64,000 nt of DNA from an uncultured Chloroflexota bacterium. Its GTDB lineage: Bacteria; Chloroflexota; Dehalococcoidia; CAUJGQ01. The stretch lies in assembly GCA_937879875.1 (NCBI GenBank), contig CALFMN010000154.1:1-64000 (forward strand), given 5' to 3'. Positions 49,992 through 59,622 of the stretch are shown piece after piece. A program made the position numbers and the translations under genes. Every line of letters starts with the position of its first letter. Position 1 is the first letter of the stretch. Below the pieces are notes generated by a model. The model saw only the letters and a program-made list of their open reading frames with translations. It had not been told where the DNA came from and did no database searches.

Positions 49992-52982
49992 TTAGCGTCG
50001 GTCCTTCAGCAGTTGCAGCCCAGTCGCCAGCGCCCCGAACGCGACGACGAAGCCGATCAAAATCACCCAGCGGCTGATCGCCGCGCCGTCGATGGCGGCG
50101 GTCTGCGGGAACTGCTCCGGGATAATCGCCAGCTTCACCACGCCCAGCACGCGCCCCAGCGCCTCATATGTCCAGCGCGTCGTCACCAGCGCGGCCAGCG
50201 GCTGCGCCGGGCCAAGATCCTTCACCGGCTGCAGGAGGCCGCTGAAGAGGATCTGCGGCAGCATGATCAGCGGCGCGGCGAACACGGCGCGGTCGGGATT
50301 CGAAACCCCGGCCGAAACCGCGAGGGCGAGCGCGACCGACGCCGCCCCGCCCAGGGCCAGCGACAACCAGGCGCCGGTCAGCCCGCTTGCCCCGCCCGGA
50401 AAATGAATGCGCAGCGCCGTGATGCCGATCAGCAGCGTCGACTGTACGACGATCAGCGCGAACAATACCGCGAACTTCGAAGCGACGTACGGAAAGACGC
50501 GCAGATTGACTACGCGCTCGCGCCGGTAGATGGCGTCCTCCTTCGAGATCTCGCGGATCGCGTTGAGCGTGCCGAGCCAGACGATCATCGCGGCCAAAAT
50601 CAGTGCGAGCTGTGTGGCTTTGCCGGCGTTCGTATTGCCGTTACCGCTTGCCAGATCGCAGTCGCCGCTGAGGCCGAGCGCGGCGATGCGTGTCGGGCTG
50701 CAGTCCGGCCCGGTCACGGCGAGCAGCGTCGCATGTGAATCGACACCGCTGATCGCGCCGGTCCTCGGATCAGGCGTCACGGGCCGCAGGACGCCATTGT
50801 CCTTGGCGAACACGAGCACGCCGCTCGGACGTGTGAAGACCGCGGGCTTGAACAGCAACCAGAGGAAGAGCGCGAAGATCGGCGCCTGCAGGAGCAGGAT
50901 CAGCAGGTTCTTGCGATCGTTCAGCACGATATTGGCGTAGCGCCGCGTCAGGATCTGGAGCTGGCGCCAGGCCACGGGCTGCGGCCGGTGCTTGCCCGGA
51001 CCGGCCGTTTCGCGGCGCGGCTGCTGCGGCGCCAGGGCGGCGGCGGCGCCCTGCGGATGCTCCAGCCGCGCCTGGATCTCGTACTGATAGAAGGGCGACG
51101 CCTGGAACGACTGTTCCCACTCCTCCGGCGATCGCGTGTTCTCGATCAGGTCGTAGATATCCTCGAACTCGGCCACTCCGAAGTAATCGAGCGCGGCCCG
51201 CGGCGGACCGAAGTAGGCGATGCGGCCGCCACGCGCCAGAAAGAGCGCCTTGTCGCAGAGCGAGACGTTGCGCGTGGCGTGGGTGATCAAGAGCACCGTG
51301 CGGCCCTGGTCGGCGAGCTGGCGCAGCAGCGCCATCATGCGCGTTTCCGTGCCCGGATCCAGGCCCGAGGTCGGCTCGTCCAGGAAGAAGAGCGGCGGGC
51401 TGGTCAGCAGCTCCACGCCGATGCTGACGCGTTTGCGCTGGCCGCCGCTCAGGCTGGCCACGATCGTCTGGCGCTGGCGCTGCAAGCCCAGCTCCTCGAT
51501 CACCTCGTCCAGACGGGCGGCGCGCTCGGCGGGCGTCACGTCTTCCGGCATGCGCAGCTGCGCGGCGTAGTCCAGCGCTCGCTCGACGCTCAACTCCTTG
51601 TGGATGATGTCGTCCTGCGGCACATAGCCGATCTGTGCGCGCAACGAGTCGAAATGGTCGTAGAGCGAGAAGCCGTTCAGCAAGACCTGCCCGCTGGTCG
51701 CGGGCCGCAGGCCGCTGAGCGCGCCCAGCAGTGTCGACTTGCCCGCGCCCGAGACGCCGACCACGGCCACGAACTCGTGCGGCTGGACGACGAGCGTGAT
51801 GTCCTGCAGGATCGCCGTGCCCTTGCCGACGAGCTTGCGCAGGTTGAGCGCCTCCAGCAGGATGCCCGTCGTCTCGTCGAAGTGCTCGATCTCACCCTGG
51901 CGCACCGTCAGGCGGTACGGCCCGATGCGAATCACGTCGCCTTCGCGCAACTGGCGCTCGGCGATCGCCTCGCCGTTGACGTAGGTGCGGTTGGTGCTCT
52001 TGAGGTCGCTGATCACCCAGGGCGCATCGGCGGCGGCGCGGACGACGACGGCGTGCTCGCGCGACACCTGCGGCGACGGCAGCACGAGGTCGTTGCTGGC
52101 AACGCGGCCGACGGTAATCCGCGCCGCGCCGGGCTCGTGCGGTACCACGCGCGGCCGTGTATCGCTGCCGGGCGGAAGCGGTCCCGGTGCGAGCGGCGGC
52201 GCGCTGCCCCCGCGAGCCGGCTCGATCGCGGCAGTAGTGCCGAGCATGCTGGCAGAAGCGGGCGCCGGCTGCGGCTCGGCGCCGCTCTCTCGACGAAGTG
52301 CCTGGGTCACCGCGTCCGGATCGGTCGTGCCGCCCGGCGCCGCGACGAGCGTCTGCGGATCATCGGCGCGCAGGGCGAAGGTGATGGTCACAGCGCCGGA
52401 GAGCTGGAACGTTTCACCGTCGTTGAGCAGCGCTTCTTCGACCGGCTGGCCGTTGATCGAGGTGCCGTTGCGGCTGTGCAGATCGACGACCTCCCAGCGC
52501 TCGCCCCGCCGGCGCACCACCGCGTGATGCACCGAGACGGTCGGCAGATCGATGGGAATGTCGTTAGTGTTGCCGCGGCCGATCGTCACCTCATCGCGCT
52601 GCATGCGCACGCTGAAGCGACGGTTGGGCGTGTGGACGTAGAGCACGGGCCGGAAGTCGGTGTTCGTCGCGGTTGCCGGGCGTGCGGCCATGGCCGGCGC
52701 CTTCAGCGTGAGCTGAAACGAGCCGATGCCGATACGATCGCTGGGGCCGACCTCGGCCGTTTCGCTGCGCAGCACGCGTCCGTTCAGCGTCGTGCCGTTG
52801 GCGCCGCCCAAGTCTTCGACGAAGATCGACGCGGCCCGGCGCACGATGCGGGCGTGATGGCGCGAGACGCTCGCATCGGCCAGCACCAAATCGTTGTCGG
52901 TGGAGCGGCCGACGGTGATGTCGTCCTTGTCGGACGCCTCCTGGCGGGCGTCTCCGTCGCGTTCGATCAGCAGTTCGAGCAT
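49992..52982 (-). CDS. FHA-FHA-FHA-ABC transporter fusion (Rv1747-like), copy 1
   Basis: 996 residues from the ATG at 52982. Three FHA domains (about 1-95, 112-205 and 280-375) each keep the Gly-Arg, Ser-x-x-His and Asn-Gly type motifs. The ABCG-type ATPase (about 395-620) has Walker A GVSGAGKSTLLGALSG, YVPQDDIIHKELSVERAL, LSGGQRKRVSIGVEL and Walker B LFFLDEPTSGLDPGTE. The C terminus has about six membrane helices. Mycobacterial Rv1747, with FHA-FHA-ABC-membrane layout, exports cell-envelope lipids under control of a Ser/Thr kinase, which fits here. No strong ribosome site is visible. Confidence 0.9.
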   Translation of the reverse strand: MLELLIERDGDARQEASDKDDITVGRSTDNDLVLADASVSRHHARIVRRAASIFVEDLGGANGTTLNGRVLRSETAEVGPSDRIGIGSFQLTLKAPAMAARPATATNTDFRPVLYVHTPNRRFSVRMQRDEVTIGRGNTNDIPIDLPTVSVHHAVVRRRGERWEVVDLHSRNGTSINGQPVEEALLNDGETFQLSGAVTITFALRADDPQTLVAAPGGTTDPDAVTQALRRESGAEPQPAPASASMLGTTAAIEPARGGSAPPLAPGPLPPGSDTRPRVVPHEPGAARITVGRVASNDLVLPSPQVSREHAVVVRAAADAPWVISDLKSTNRTYVNGEAIAERQLREGDVIRIGPYRLTVRQGEIEHFDETTGILLEALNLRKLVGKGTAILQDITLVVQPHEFVAVVGVSGAGKSTLLGALSGLRPATSGQVLLNGFSLYDHFDSLRAQIGYVPQDDIIHKELSVERALDYAAQLRMPEDVTPAERAARLDEVIEELGLQRQRQTIVASLSGGQRKRVSIGVELLTSPPLFFLDEPTSGLDPGTETRMMALLRQLADQGRTVLLITHATRNVSLCDKALFLARGGRIAYFGPPRAALDYFGVAEFEDIYDLIENTRSPEEWEQSFQASPFYQYEIQARLEHPQGAAAALAPQQPRRETAGPGKHRPQPVAWRQLQILTRRYANIVLNDRKNLLILLLQAPIFALFLWLLFKPAVFTRPSGVLVFAKDNGVLRPVTPDPRTGAISGVDSHATLLAVTGPDCSPTRIAALGLSGDCDLASGNGNTNAGKATQLALILAAMIVWLGTLNAIREISKEDAIYRRERVVNLRVFPYVASKFAVLFALIVVQSTLLIGITALRIHFPGGASGLTGAWLSLALGGAASVALALAVSAGVSNPDRAVFAAPLIMLPQILFSGLLQPVKDLGPAQPLAALVTTRWTYEALGRVLGVVKLAIIPEQFPQTAAIDGAAISRWVILIGFVVAFGALATGLQLLKDRR

Positions 52983-53040
52983 GGTCCGTCCATGATAGTC
53001 GTCACGATTCTGAAGGTCATCTGGCAACGTCGGCGGCGCA

Positions 53041-53246
53041 GGGCACCTAACCCCGCCGCGCCTGAAGGCACGTCTCCCTTCCCGACACGGGAAGGGTTGG
53101 TCCGAGGATGGGTGAGAGCCCGCCGCGCGTCCCACAAGGACACCCCGGCTCCGCCGCCGTCCGCCGTCGGCGGGAACGCTCCAAAAGTCCCTTCCAGTTT
53201 CGGGAAGGGACAGACCTGGCTTCAGCCAGGGCAGGGTTAGGTGCCC
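53041..53246. repeat. Hairpin-tipped inverted-terminal repeat element, copy B
   Basis: Begins GGGCACCTAACCCCG (53041) and ends GCAGGGTTAGGTGCCC (53231-53246). The right tip stem is CCTGGCT/AGCCAGG (53215-53230); the left tip (CGCGCCTGAAGGCACG) is imperfect. The core has CCCTTCCCGACACGGGAAGGG on the left and TCCCTTCCAGTTTCGGGAAGGGACAGA on the right. It lies between two FHA-ABC transporter genes. Confidence 0.8.
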
Positions 53247-53294
53247 CGCCCAGCGGCCAGCGTTCGCCCCATTGCCGCGATCGACGGTCAGCCC

Positions 53295-56129
53295 TCATCG
53301 CCGGTCCTTCAGCCGCTGGAGGCCGACGGCCAGCGCACCGAACGCGGCGACGAAACAGAGCAGGATCAGCAGGCGCGTGATCGCCGTGCCGTCGGCGGCG
53401 TCCCGAAACTGAAACTTGCTGCGCAGCGTGGTGGCCGTCGAGACGACATTCGAGATCCGTGCGAGCGCCTCGAACGTCCAGCGGCTGGCGATCAGCGCCG
53501 CCAGCGGCTTCGCGACGCCGAGCTGACTCACCGGCACGAAGATCCCGGCGAAGAAGACCTGCGGCAGCATGATCAGCGGCGCCGCAAACACCGCGCGGTC
53601 GGGGTTCGAAACGGCCGCCGAGACAGCCAGCGCCAGCGCCACGGCGGCGGAGCCGCCGAGCACCAGGCAGAGCCACATGCCGACATCAGCGCCGCCGCCG
53701 GGCATATCGACCTTGATGGCGACAACGCTGAAGAGCAAGGTCGCCTGCACGACCACCAGCGCCAGCAACACGGCGAACTTGGACGCGATGTAGGGAAAGA
53801 CGCGCAGGTTGACCAACCGCTCGCGCCGGTAGATCGCGTCTTCCTTCGAAATCTCGCGCACGGCGTTCAACGTGCCCAGCCAAACCGCGGTAGCCGCAAG
53901 GATGAATGCGAGCTGAATCGCCTTATTCGCCTTCCAGTTGCCGTCGCCGCTATCGACGGCGCATGTACTCGACGGCGTGGGATTGCGAGGATCGCAGTTG
54001 CCGGTGAACGCCGCGGGCTGCGCGCCGAGCCGACCGACGGTGTAGCCCGGAGGCCGCTGAAAGAGGTTGGCCTGCGGAAACAGCGCCCAGAGCAGGACGG
54101 CGATAATCGGCGCCTGCAGCAGCAGGATGGCCAGATTCTTGCGGTCGCGCAACACGATCTCGCCGTAGCGCCGCGTGAGGATCGAGAACTGGCGCCAGGC
54201 CTCGTTGCGCGTGCCGTGCTGGCCCGGCCCGGCCGTGACCGGCCGCGACTGCACCGGCGTGGCGGCGGCGGCGCCCGGCGTGTTGACGATGCGGCTGCCG
54301 ATCTCCGACTGGTACAGCGGCGAGGCGTGGAAGCGCTGCTCCCACTCCTCGGGCGAGCGCGTGTTCTCGATCAGGTCGTAGATCTCGTCGAAGCGGCCGA
54401 CGCCGAAGTATTGCAGCGCCATGTCCGGTGCGCCGAAGAAGGCGAGCCGCCCGCCGCGTGCCAGGAAGACCACGCGGTCGCACTGCGCGATGTTCACCGT
54501 GGCGTGCGTAATCAGCAGGATCGTGCGGCCCTGGTCGGCGAGCTGGCGCAAGAGCGCCATCATGCGCGTCTCGGTCGCCGGATCGAGGCCGGACGTTGGC
54601 TCGTCCAGGAAGAAGAGCGGCGGCTTGGTCAGCAGCTCCACGCCGATGCTGACGCGCTTGCGCTGGCCGCCGCTCAGGCTCGCTACGACCGTGCTCTTCT
54701 GCGCCTCCAGCCCCAGCTCGCCGATCACCTCGGACACCCGCGCGTTGCGTTCAGCCGGGCTGGTGTCCGCCGGCATGCGCAGCTCTGCGGCGTAGTTCAG
54801 CGCCCGCTGCACGCTCAGCTCCTTGTGGATGATATCGTCCTGCGGCACGTAGCCGATCTGCTGACGCAGCGCGTCGAAGTGCTCGTACAGCGAGAAGCCG
54901 TTCAGCAGCACCTGGCCCTTTGTCGCCGGGCGCAGGCCGCTGAGCGCGCCCAGCAGTGTCGACTTGCCCGCGCCCGACACGCCGACGATGCCGACGAACT
55001 CATGCGGCTGCACCACCAGCGTGATCGGTTGCAGGATCGTCTTGCCTTTGCCGACCTGTTTGGTCAGGCCGAAGGCTTCCAGCAACATGCCGGCGGTCTC
55101 GTCGAAGTGCTCGATCTCGCCGTGCCGCACCGTCAGCCGAAAGGGGCCGATGCGTACGACGTCGCCTTCGGCGAGTTGCCGCTGTGCGACGGCGTCGCCG
55201 TTGACATACGTGCGGTTCATGCTGCCCAGGTCCGTAATCGACCAGGGCGCGCCCTCCGCCGGCCGCTCAAGCACCGCATGCTGCCGTGAGATCTGCGGCG
55301 AATCAAGCACCAGCTGATTCTGCGGCGAGCGGCCGATCGTCAGGTGGACGGCGCCGGGACCATGCGGGACCAGCCCCTGCGTGCGCGGCCGCCCGCCCGA
55401 CGAGACAGCCAGCGCCGCCGGTTTCAGGCGGAAGGTCAGCGCCACGTCGGTGCCGAGCGCGACGCGGTCGCCGTCGTGCAGCGGGGCCGACTCGATCTGC
55501 CGGCCGTTGACGAAGGTGCCGTTGCGGCTGCGCAGGTCGATCACCGTCCAGCCGTCGTCCTGGCGGCAAACCATCGCGTGGCTGGCGGAGAGCGTGGGGG
55601 CCGCAAGGGAGATGTCGTTGCCAGGGCCGCGTCCCAGCGTCGCCTCGTCGCGCTGCATGATGAAGCTGAAGCTGCGCCCGTCGGCCTCGATCAGCAACTC
55701 CGGCCGGGCAGCCGCGAGATTCGCGGGCGTCGTCGCGCCCGGCGCTCCGGCGGCAGCAGTTTGACGCAGATTGACGGCCGCGGGCGGCGGGGAAGGCGCG
55801 AAGCCGCCGGCGGCTGCCACTGTGCCGCCCAGCGGCTGACCGAGCTCGTACGCCGCGATGCGGTAGGCGCCGACGACGAACTCCTCGCCAGGCCGAATCT
55901 GTGCGGCTTCGGATCGCAGCAGGCGGCCGTTGAGCTGTGTGCCATTGGTCCCGCCGAGGTCTTCGAGATAGAGCGCGCCGTTGCGTTGCACCACGCGGGC
56001 GTGCTGCCGCGAAACGCTCTCGTCCGGCAGCACGATGTCGTTGCCGGGTGCACGGCCCAGGGACGCCTCCTCACGGGAGACCGTCTGTTCGCGCGATGCC
56101 GAACCACCCTCGATGCGAAAGCGCAGCAT
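53295..56129 (-). CDS. FHA-FHA-FHA-ABC transporter fusion, copy 2
   Basis: 944 residues with the same order as copy 1: FHA near 1-95 (GRAPGNDIVL, SRQHARVV, GGTNGTQLNG), FHA near 135-225 (GPGNDISL, NGTFVNGR), FHA near 250-345 (RQHAVLERPAEG, SMNRTYVNG), then ABCG-type ATPase (GVSGAGKSTLLGALSG, LSGGQRKRVSIGVEL, LFFLDEPTSGLDPATE, LITHATVNIA) and six membrane helices. Sequence between copies 1 and 2 is nearly identical in the ATPase, so they are recent paralogues. It is transcribed after copy 3, with a gap of 80 bases. Confidence 0.92.
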   Translation of the reverse strand: MLRFRIEGGSASREQTVSREEASLGRAPGNDIVLPDESVSRQHARVVQRNGALYLEDLGGTNGTQLNGRLLRSEAAQIRPGEEFVVGAYRIAAYELGQPLGGTVAAAGGFAPSPPPAAVNLRQTAAAGAPGATTPANLAAARPELLIEADGRSFSFIMQRDEATLGRGPGNDISLAAPTLSASHAMVCRQDDGWTVIDLRSRNGTFVNGRQIESAPLHDGDRVALGTDVALTFRLKPAALAVSSGGRPRTQGLVPHGPGAVHLTIGRSPQNQLVLDSPQISRQHAVLERPAEGAPWSITDLGSMNRTYVNGDAVAQRQLAEGDVVRIGPFRLTVRHGEIEHFDETAGMLLEAFGLTKQVGKGKTILQPITLVVQPHEFVGIVGVSGAGKSTLLGALSGLRPATKGQVLLNGFSLYEHFDALRQQIGYVPQDDIIHKELSVQRALNYAAELRMPADTSPAERNARVSEVIGELGLEAQKSTVVASLSGGQRKRVSIGVELLTKPPLFFLDEPTSGLDPATETRMMALLRQLADQGRTILLITHATVNIAQCDRVVFLARGGRLAFFGAPDMALQYFGVGRFDEIYDLIENTRSPEEWEQRFHASPLYQSEIGSRIVNTPGAAAATPVQSRPVTAGPGQHGTRNEAWRQFSILTRRYGEIVLRDRKNLAILLLQAPIIAVLLWALFPQANLFQRPPGYTVGRLGAQPAAFTGNCDPRNPTPSSTCAVDSGDGNWKANKAIQLAFILAATAVWLGTLNAVREISKEDAIYRRERLVNLRVFPYIASKFAVLLALVVVQATLLFSVVAIKVDMPGGGADVGMWLCLVLGGSAAVALALAVSAAVSNPDRAVFAAPLIMLPQVFFAGIFVPVSQLGVAKPLAALIASRWTFEALARISNVVSTATTLRSKFQFRDAADGTAITRLLILLCFVAAFGALAVGLQRLKDRR

Positions 56130-56209
56130 GATCGCCGCTTCTCATCCAACCACTGAATGCGTGCCTGTGACGGCACCGGCTCATCGTCTGATCGTGGGAA
56201 ACTGGCGGT

Positions 56210-59125
56210 TCACCGCCGGTCTTTGGTGCGTTGCAGCGCCGCGGCGAGCACGCCGAACGCCACGACGAAACCCAGCAGGATCAGCCAGCGGCTGACAGCG
56301 CTGCCGTCGAGTCCGTCCCGGTACAGGAATACGGGCGGCAGCGCGGTCGCATTGATGATCCCGGCGGCGCGCCCAGCCGCCTCGAAGGTCCAGCGTGCGG
56401 TTGTGAGCGCCGCCAACGGCTGGGCCGGACCGAGCTTCGACACGGGCACGAGCAGCCCGGCGAAGAAGATCTGCGGCAGCATGATCAGTGGCGCGGCGAA
56501 CACGGCACGGTCGGGGTTGGAGACGGCGGCGGAGACGGCGAGCGCGACCGCGACCGAGGCAGCCCCGCCCAGCACCAGGGCGAGCCAGACGCCGGGCACG
56601 CCGCCCGCCGGTACCGGGACACGGATCAGCGCGACGCCGAAGAGCAGCGTCGCCTGGATGGCGACGAGAACCAATAACACGGCGAACTTCGAGGCGATAT
56701 AAGGGAAGACGCGCAGGTTCACCAGCCGCTCGCGGCGGTAGATGGCGTCTTCCTTCGAGATCTCGCGGATCGCGTTCAGCGTGCCCAGCCAAACGGCGGT
56801 CGCGGCGAGGATGAAGGCCATGCGCGCGGCTTCGGAGGCGTTGCCGTTGCCGTTGCCCTGGTCCTGATGGCAGCCTGGTTCGTTAAAGGGATTGCCCCGA
56901 TCGGAGCAACCCGTTCCTGTGAAGACGATGAAGGTAGGGACGTTGCTTTGACCCGATTGCCCGCCCGCGCCCTGGCGAAGACCGGGATTCCGTTTGAATT
57001 GCAACTCGGCTTGCTTCACCCCGACGGGATCGAGCGCGATCGGCCCCTGCGCGCCGTCTATGACGATTACTGGATTGGGCGGCGCCTTGAACAGATTCCC
57101 ATTGGTGAACAGCGCCCAGAGCAACACGGCGATGATCGGCGCCTGCAAGAGCAGAATCGCCAGGTTCTTGCGGTCGCGCAGCACGATCTCCGCGTAGCGC
57201 CGCGTCAGGATCTTGAACTGGCGCAGCGACTCCGACGGCTGGCGCGCCTGGCCCGGTACGTAGACTGCCCACACTTTCGGCGCCGGCGCAACGAGCGCCG
57301 CCCCCGGCAGGTGTTCGATACGCTCGGCAATCTCGCTCTGGTAAAGCGGCGAGGCGGCGAACGACACCTCCCACTCCTCCGGCGTGCGCTGGTTCTCGAT
57401 CAGGTCGTAGATGTCTTCGAACTCGCGCACGCCGAAGTAGTCGAGGGCAACTTTCGGTGCGCCGTAGAAGGCGACACGGCCGCCGCGCGCCAGAAACAGT
57501 ACACGATCGCACATCGAGACGTTGCGCGTGGCGTGCGTGATCAGGAGCACCGTGCGGCCCTGGTCGGCGAGCTGGCGCAGCAGCGCCATCATGCGCGTTT
57601 CCGTGCCCGGATCGAGGCCCGAGGTCGGCTCGTCCAGGAAGAAGAGCGGCGGGCTGGTCAGCAACTCCACGCCGATGCTGACGCGCTTGCGCTGGCCGCC
57701 GCTCAGGCTCGCCACCACCGTCTGGCGCTGCTGTTCGAGGCCCAGCTCGGCCAGTACCTCGCTCACACGCGCGGTCTTCGCGGCCGGCGGCAACTCGGCA
57801 GGCAGGCGCAACTCGGCCGCGTACTCCAGCGCTCGTTCGACCGGCAGCTCGCGGTGGATGATATCGTCCTGCGGCACGTAGCCGATCTTCGCGCGCAGCG
57901 CCTCGAAGTGCTCGTAGAGCGACATGCCGTTCAGCAGCACCTGGCCGGAGGTCGCCGGCCGGAAGCCGCTGAGCGCGCCGAGCAGCGTCGATTTGCCTGC
58001 ACCCGAGACGCCGACCACGGCCACGAACTCCTGCGGCCGCACGACCAGCGAGACGTTGTTGAGGATCACCTTGCCGTTGTCGACTTCGCGCCGCAGGTTG
58101 AGCGCTTCGAGCAGGATGGAGGCCGGCTCCGGCTCGGCCGGGATCGGCGGTGGCGCCGGCGCGATCTGAGCAACCTCGACGATCCGCGGCGGTCGCGGCG
58201 CCTGCCGGTTCCCCCCGCCGAGCGGCCCCGCACCGCCCAGCGGTCCGACCCCACGCCGCGGCCCAGGCGCCGCGTCCGGCCGGGCCACGACGGCTGGACG
58301 CGCGTTCGGACTGCCGAGAGGGGGCACGGGCCGGAAGAACGACGCGCCCGCATCCGCTTCTCCCGGCGCCGGCGGCGCGGCCGCGATCTGCGCCACCGGC
58401 TCGCGCAGCTCTTCGGGCCGCACGGCCGCGGTTTCGACGAGCTGCGTCGCCTGCGGCTGCTGGCTGACCGGCACCTCGGTGCTCAGATGCGAGCTTTCCA
58501 CGAAGCGAAAGATGACAGTTACGGAGTCTGCGAGCTGAAAGCGGGTTCCGTCTTTGAGCAACTCCTCCTCGATGCGCCGGCCGTCCATCTGCGTGCCGTT
58601 GCGGCTGTTGAGGTCGACGATCTCGAAACGGTCGCCCAGGCGGCGCACGACGGCATGGTGCGAGGAAACCGTACCCACGCGGACGGTGAGGTCGTTCGAC
58701 TCGGCGCGGCCGATCGAGACCTGGTCATGCTCGATCGGATAGGTGAAACGGCCGTCCGGCGTCTCCACGATCAGCATCGGCCGCGGCTGCGCGGGTGCTG
58801 GTGCAGCCGTGGCGCCCTGCTGTCCAACGAGCCCGACGTGCAATAAGGCATGGAGCTGGAAGGGGCCGATGCCGACGAGGTCGCCCGGCTTCACCTCGGC
58901 CCAGGCGTTCATCAGCAGGTTGCCGTTGACGCGCGTGCCGTAGGTTCCCCACAGGTCTTCGACGTAGATGGCGTCGCCGTGGCGCCAGAGGCGGGCGTGG
59001 CGCAGCGAAACGCCCGCATCCGCCAGCACGACATCGTTGTCCGGCGCGCGCCCCAGCGTCACCTCATCCCGGTCAAGCATCTCCTCCCGAGACTGGCCGG
59101 CACCCGCGATTTGCAGCCGGATCAT
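56210..59125 (-). CDS. FHA-FHA-ABC transporter fusion, copy 3
   Basis: 971 residues from the ATG at 59125 (GGAG site). It has two FHA domains (GRAPDNDVVL with SLRHARLW and TYGTRVNG at about 20-75; IGRAESNDLTV with SHHAVVRR and NSRNGTQMDGRR at about 145-205) but lacks the third FHA found in copies 1 and 2. A Pro/Gly/Ala-rich linker of about 120 residues takes its place. The ATPase and membrane domain are complete (GVSGAGKSTLLGALSG, LSGGQRKRVSIGVEL). It is the first of the three and follows a PPOX gene by 32 bases. Confidence 0.92.
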   Translation of the reverse strand: MIRLQIAGAGQSREEMLDRDEVTLGRAPDNDVVLADAGVSLRHARLWRHGDAIYVEDLWGTYGTRVNGNLLMNAWAEVKPGDLVGIGPFQLHALLHVGLVGQQGATAAPAPAQPRPMLIVETPDGRFTYPIEHDQVSIGRAESNDLTVRVGTVSSHHAVVRRLGDRFEIVDLNSRNGTQMDGRRIEEELLKDGTRFQLADSVTVIFRFVESSHLSTEVPVSQQPQATQLVETAAVRPEELREPVAQIAAAPPAPGEADAGASFFRPVPPLGSPNARPAVVARPDAAPGPRRGVGPLGGAGPLGGGNRQAPRPPRIVEVAQIAPAPPPIPAEPEPASILLEALNLRREVDNGKVILNNVSLVVRPQEFVAVVGVSGAGKSTLLGALSGFRPATSGQVLLNGMSLYEHFEALRAKIGYVPQDDIIHRELPVERALEYAAELRLPAELPPAAKTARVSEVLAELGLEQQRQTVVASLSGGQRKRVSIGVELLTSPPLFFLDEPTSGLDPGTETRMMALLRQLADQGRTVLLITHATRNVSMCDRVLFLARGGRVAFYGAPKVALDYFGVREFEDIYDLIENQRTPEEWEVSFAASPLYQSEIAERIEHLPGAALVAPAPKVWAVYVPGQARQPSESLRQFKILTRRYAEIVLRDRKNLAILLLQAPIIAVLLWALFTNGNLFKAPPNPVIVIDGAQGPIALDPVGVKQAELQFKRNPGLRQGAGGQSGQSNVPTFIVFTGTGCSDRGNPFNEPGCHQDQGNGNGNASEAARMAFILAATAVWLGTLNAIREISKEDAIYRRERLVNLRVFPYIASKFAVLLVLVAIQATLLFGVALIRVPVPAGGVPGVWLALVLGGAASVAVALAVSAAVSNPDRAVFAAPLIMLPQIFFAGLLVPVSKLGPAQPLAALTTARWTFEAAGRAAGIINATALPPVFLYRDGLDGSAVSRWLILLGFVVAFGVLAAALQRTKDRR

Positions 59126-59157
59126 GCAGCGCTCCGTGGCCAGAGCTGGCCGGCGTG

Positions 59158-59589
59158 TCAATCTTCTTGCACCGGCCAGCGCCAGTCTACCACGCGCTCC
59201 GGCTGAATGCGGATGACGGGCAGCTCTTCCAGCGCCATCTCACGATATTGCGGATAGCGTGCGCGCAAGGCCACGATCGCCGCGAGCTGCTCGCCGCCCG
59301 GCAGCACAATCTGCGCCGTTCCGCGTATCTGCAGCCAGCGCAGCCGGCGCCAGTCCTCGTCGTAGTCGTCAACCGTGAGACAGACGGCGGGATTTGCTGC
59401 GAGGTCACGGACGCGGCGCAGGCGCTCGACCGGCACGCGTTTCGGCTTGCGATCGAGCGGCGTGTAGATAGCGCCGCCGTAGAGCGCGAAGCAGACGGGC
59501 ACGACGTGCGGTTTGCTCGCGCCGTCGGCCGTGGCGAAGTGCGCTACGCGATGCGCCAGCAGGAAGGCGGTCTGTTCAGGGGAAAGCAT
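59158..59589 (-). CDS. PPOX-class (split-barrel) F420/FMN protein
   Basis: 143 residues from the ATG at 59589 (GGAG site). The TIGR03668-like pattern is clear: LLAHRVAHFATADGASKPHV, PVCFALYGGAIYTPLDRKPK, then LRRVRDLAANPAVCLTVDDY and RLRWLQIRGTAQIV, ending VIRIQPERVVDW. Relatives bind F420 or FMN and include deazaflavin-dependent reductases of mycobacteria. It heads the string of FHA-ABC genes on the same strand, though a functional link is unproved. Copy C of the repeat family lies directly upstream. Confidence 0.88.
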   Translation of the reverse strand: MLSPEQTAFLLAHRVAHFATADGASKPHVVPVCFALYGGAIYTPLDRKPKRVPVERLRRVRDLAANPAVCLTVDDYDEDWRRLRWLQIRGTAQIVLPGGEQLAAIVALRARYPQYREMALEELPVIRIQPERVVDWRWPVQED

Positions 59590-59622
59590 CGTTCGCTCCG
59601 GCTCAGACGACTCAGGACACGC

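Noticed and set aside
50988..58846. Long plus-strand open frames (650-750 codons) over the FHA-ABC genes
   Set aside because: Antisense to three intact transporter genes. They repeat among the copies only because the sense genes are paralogues.
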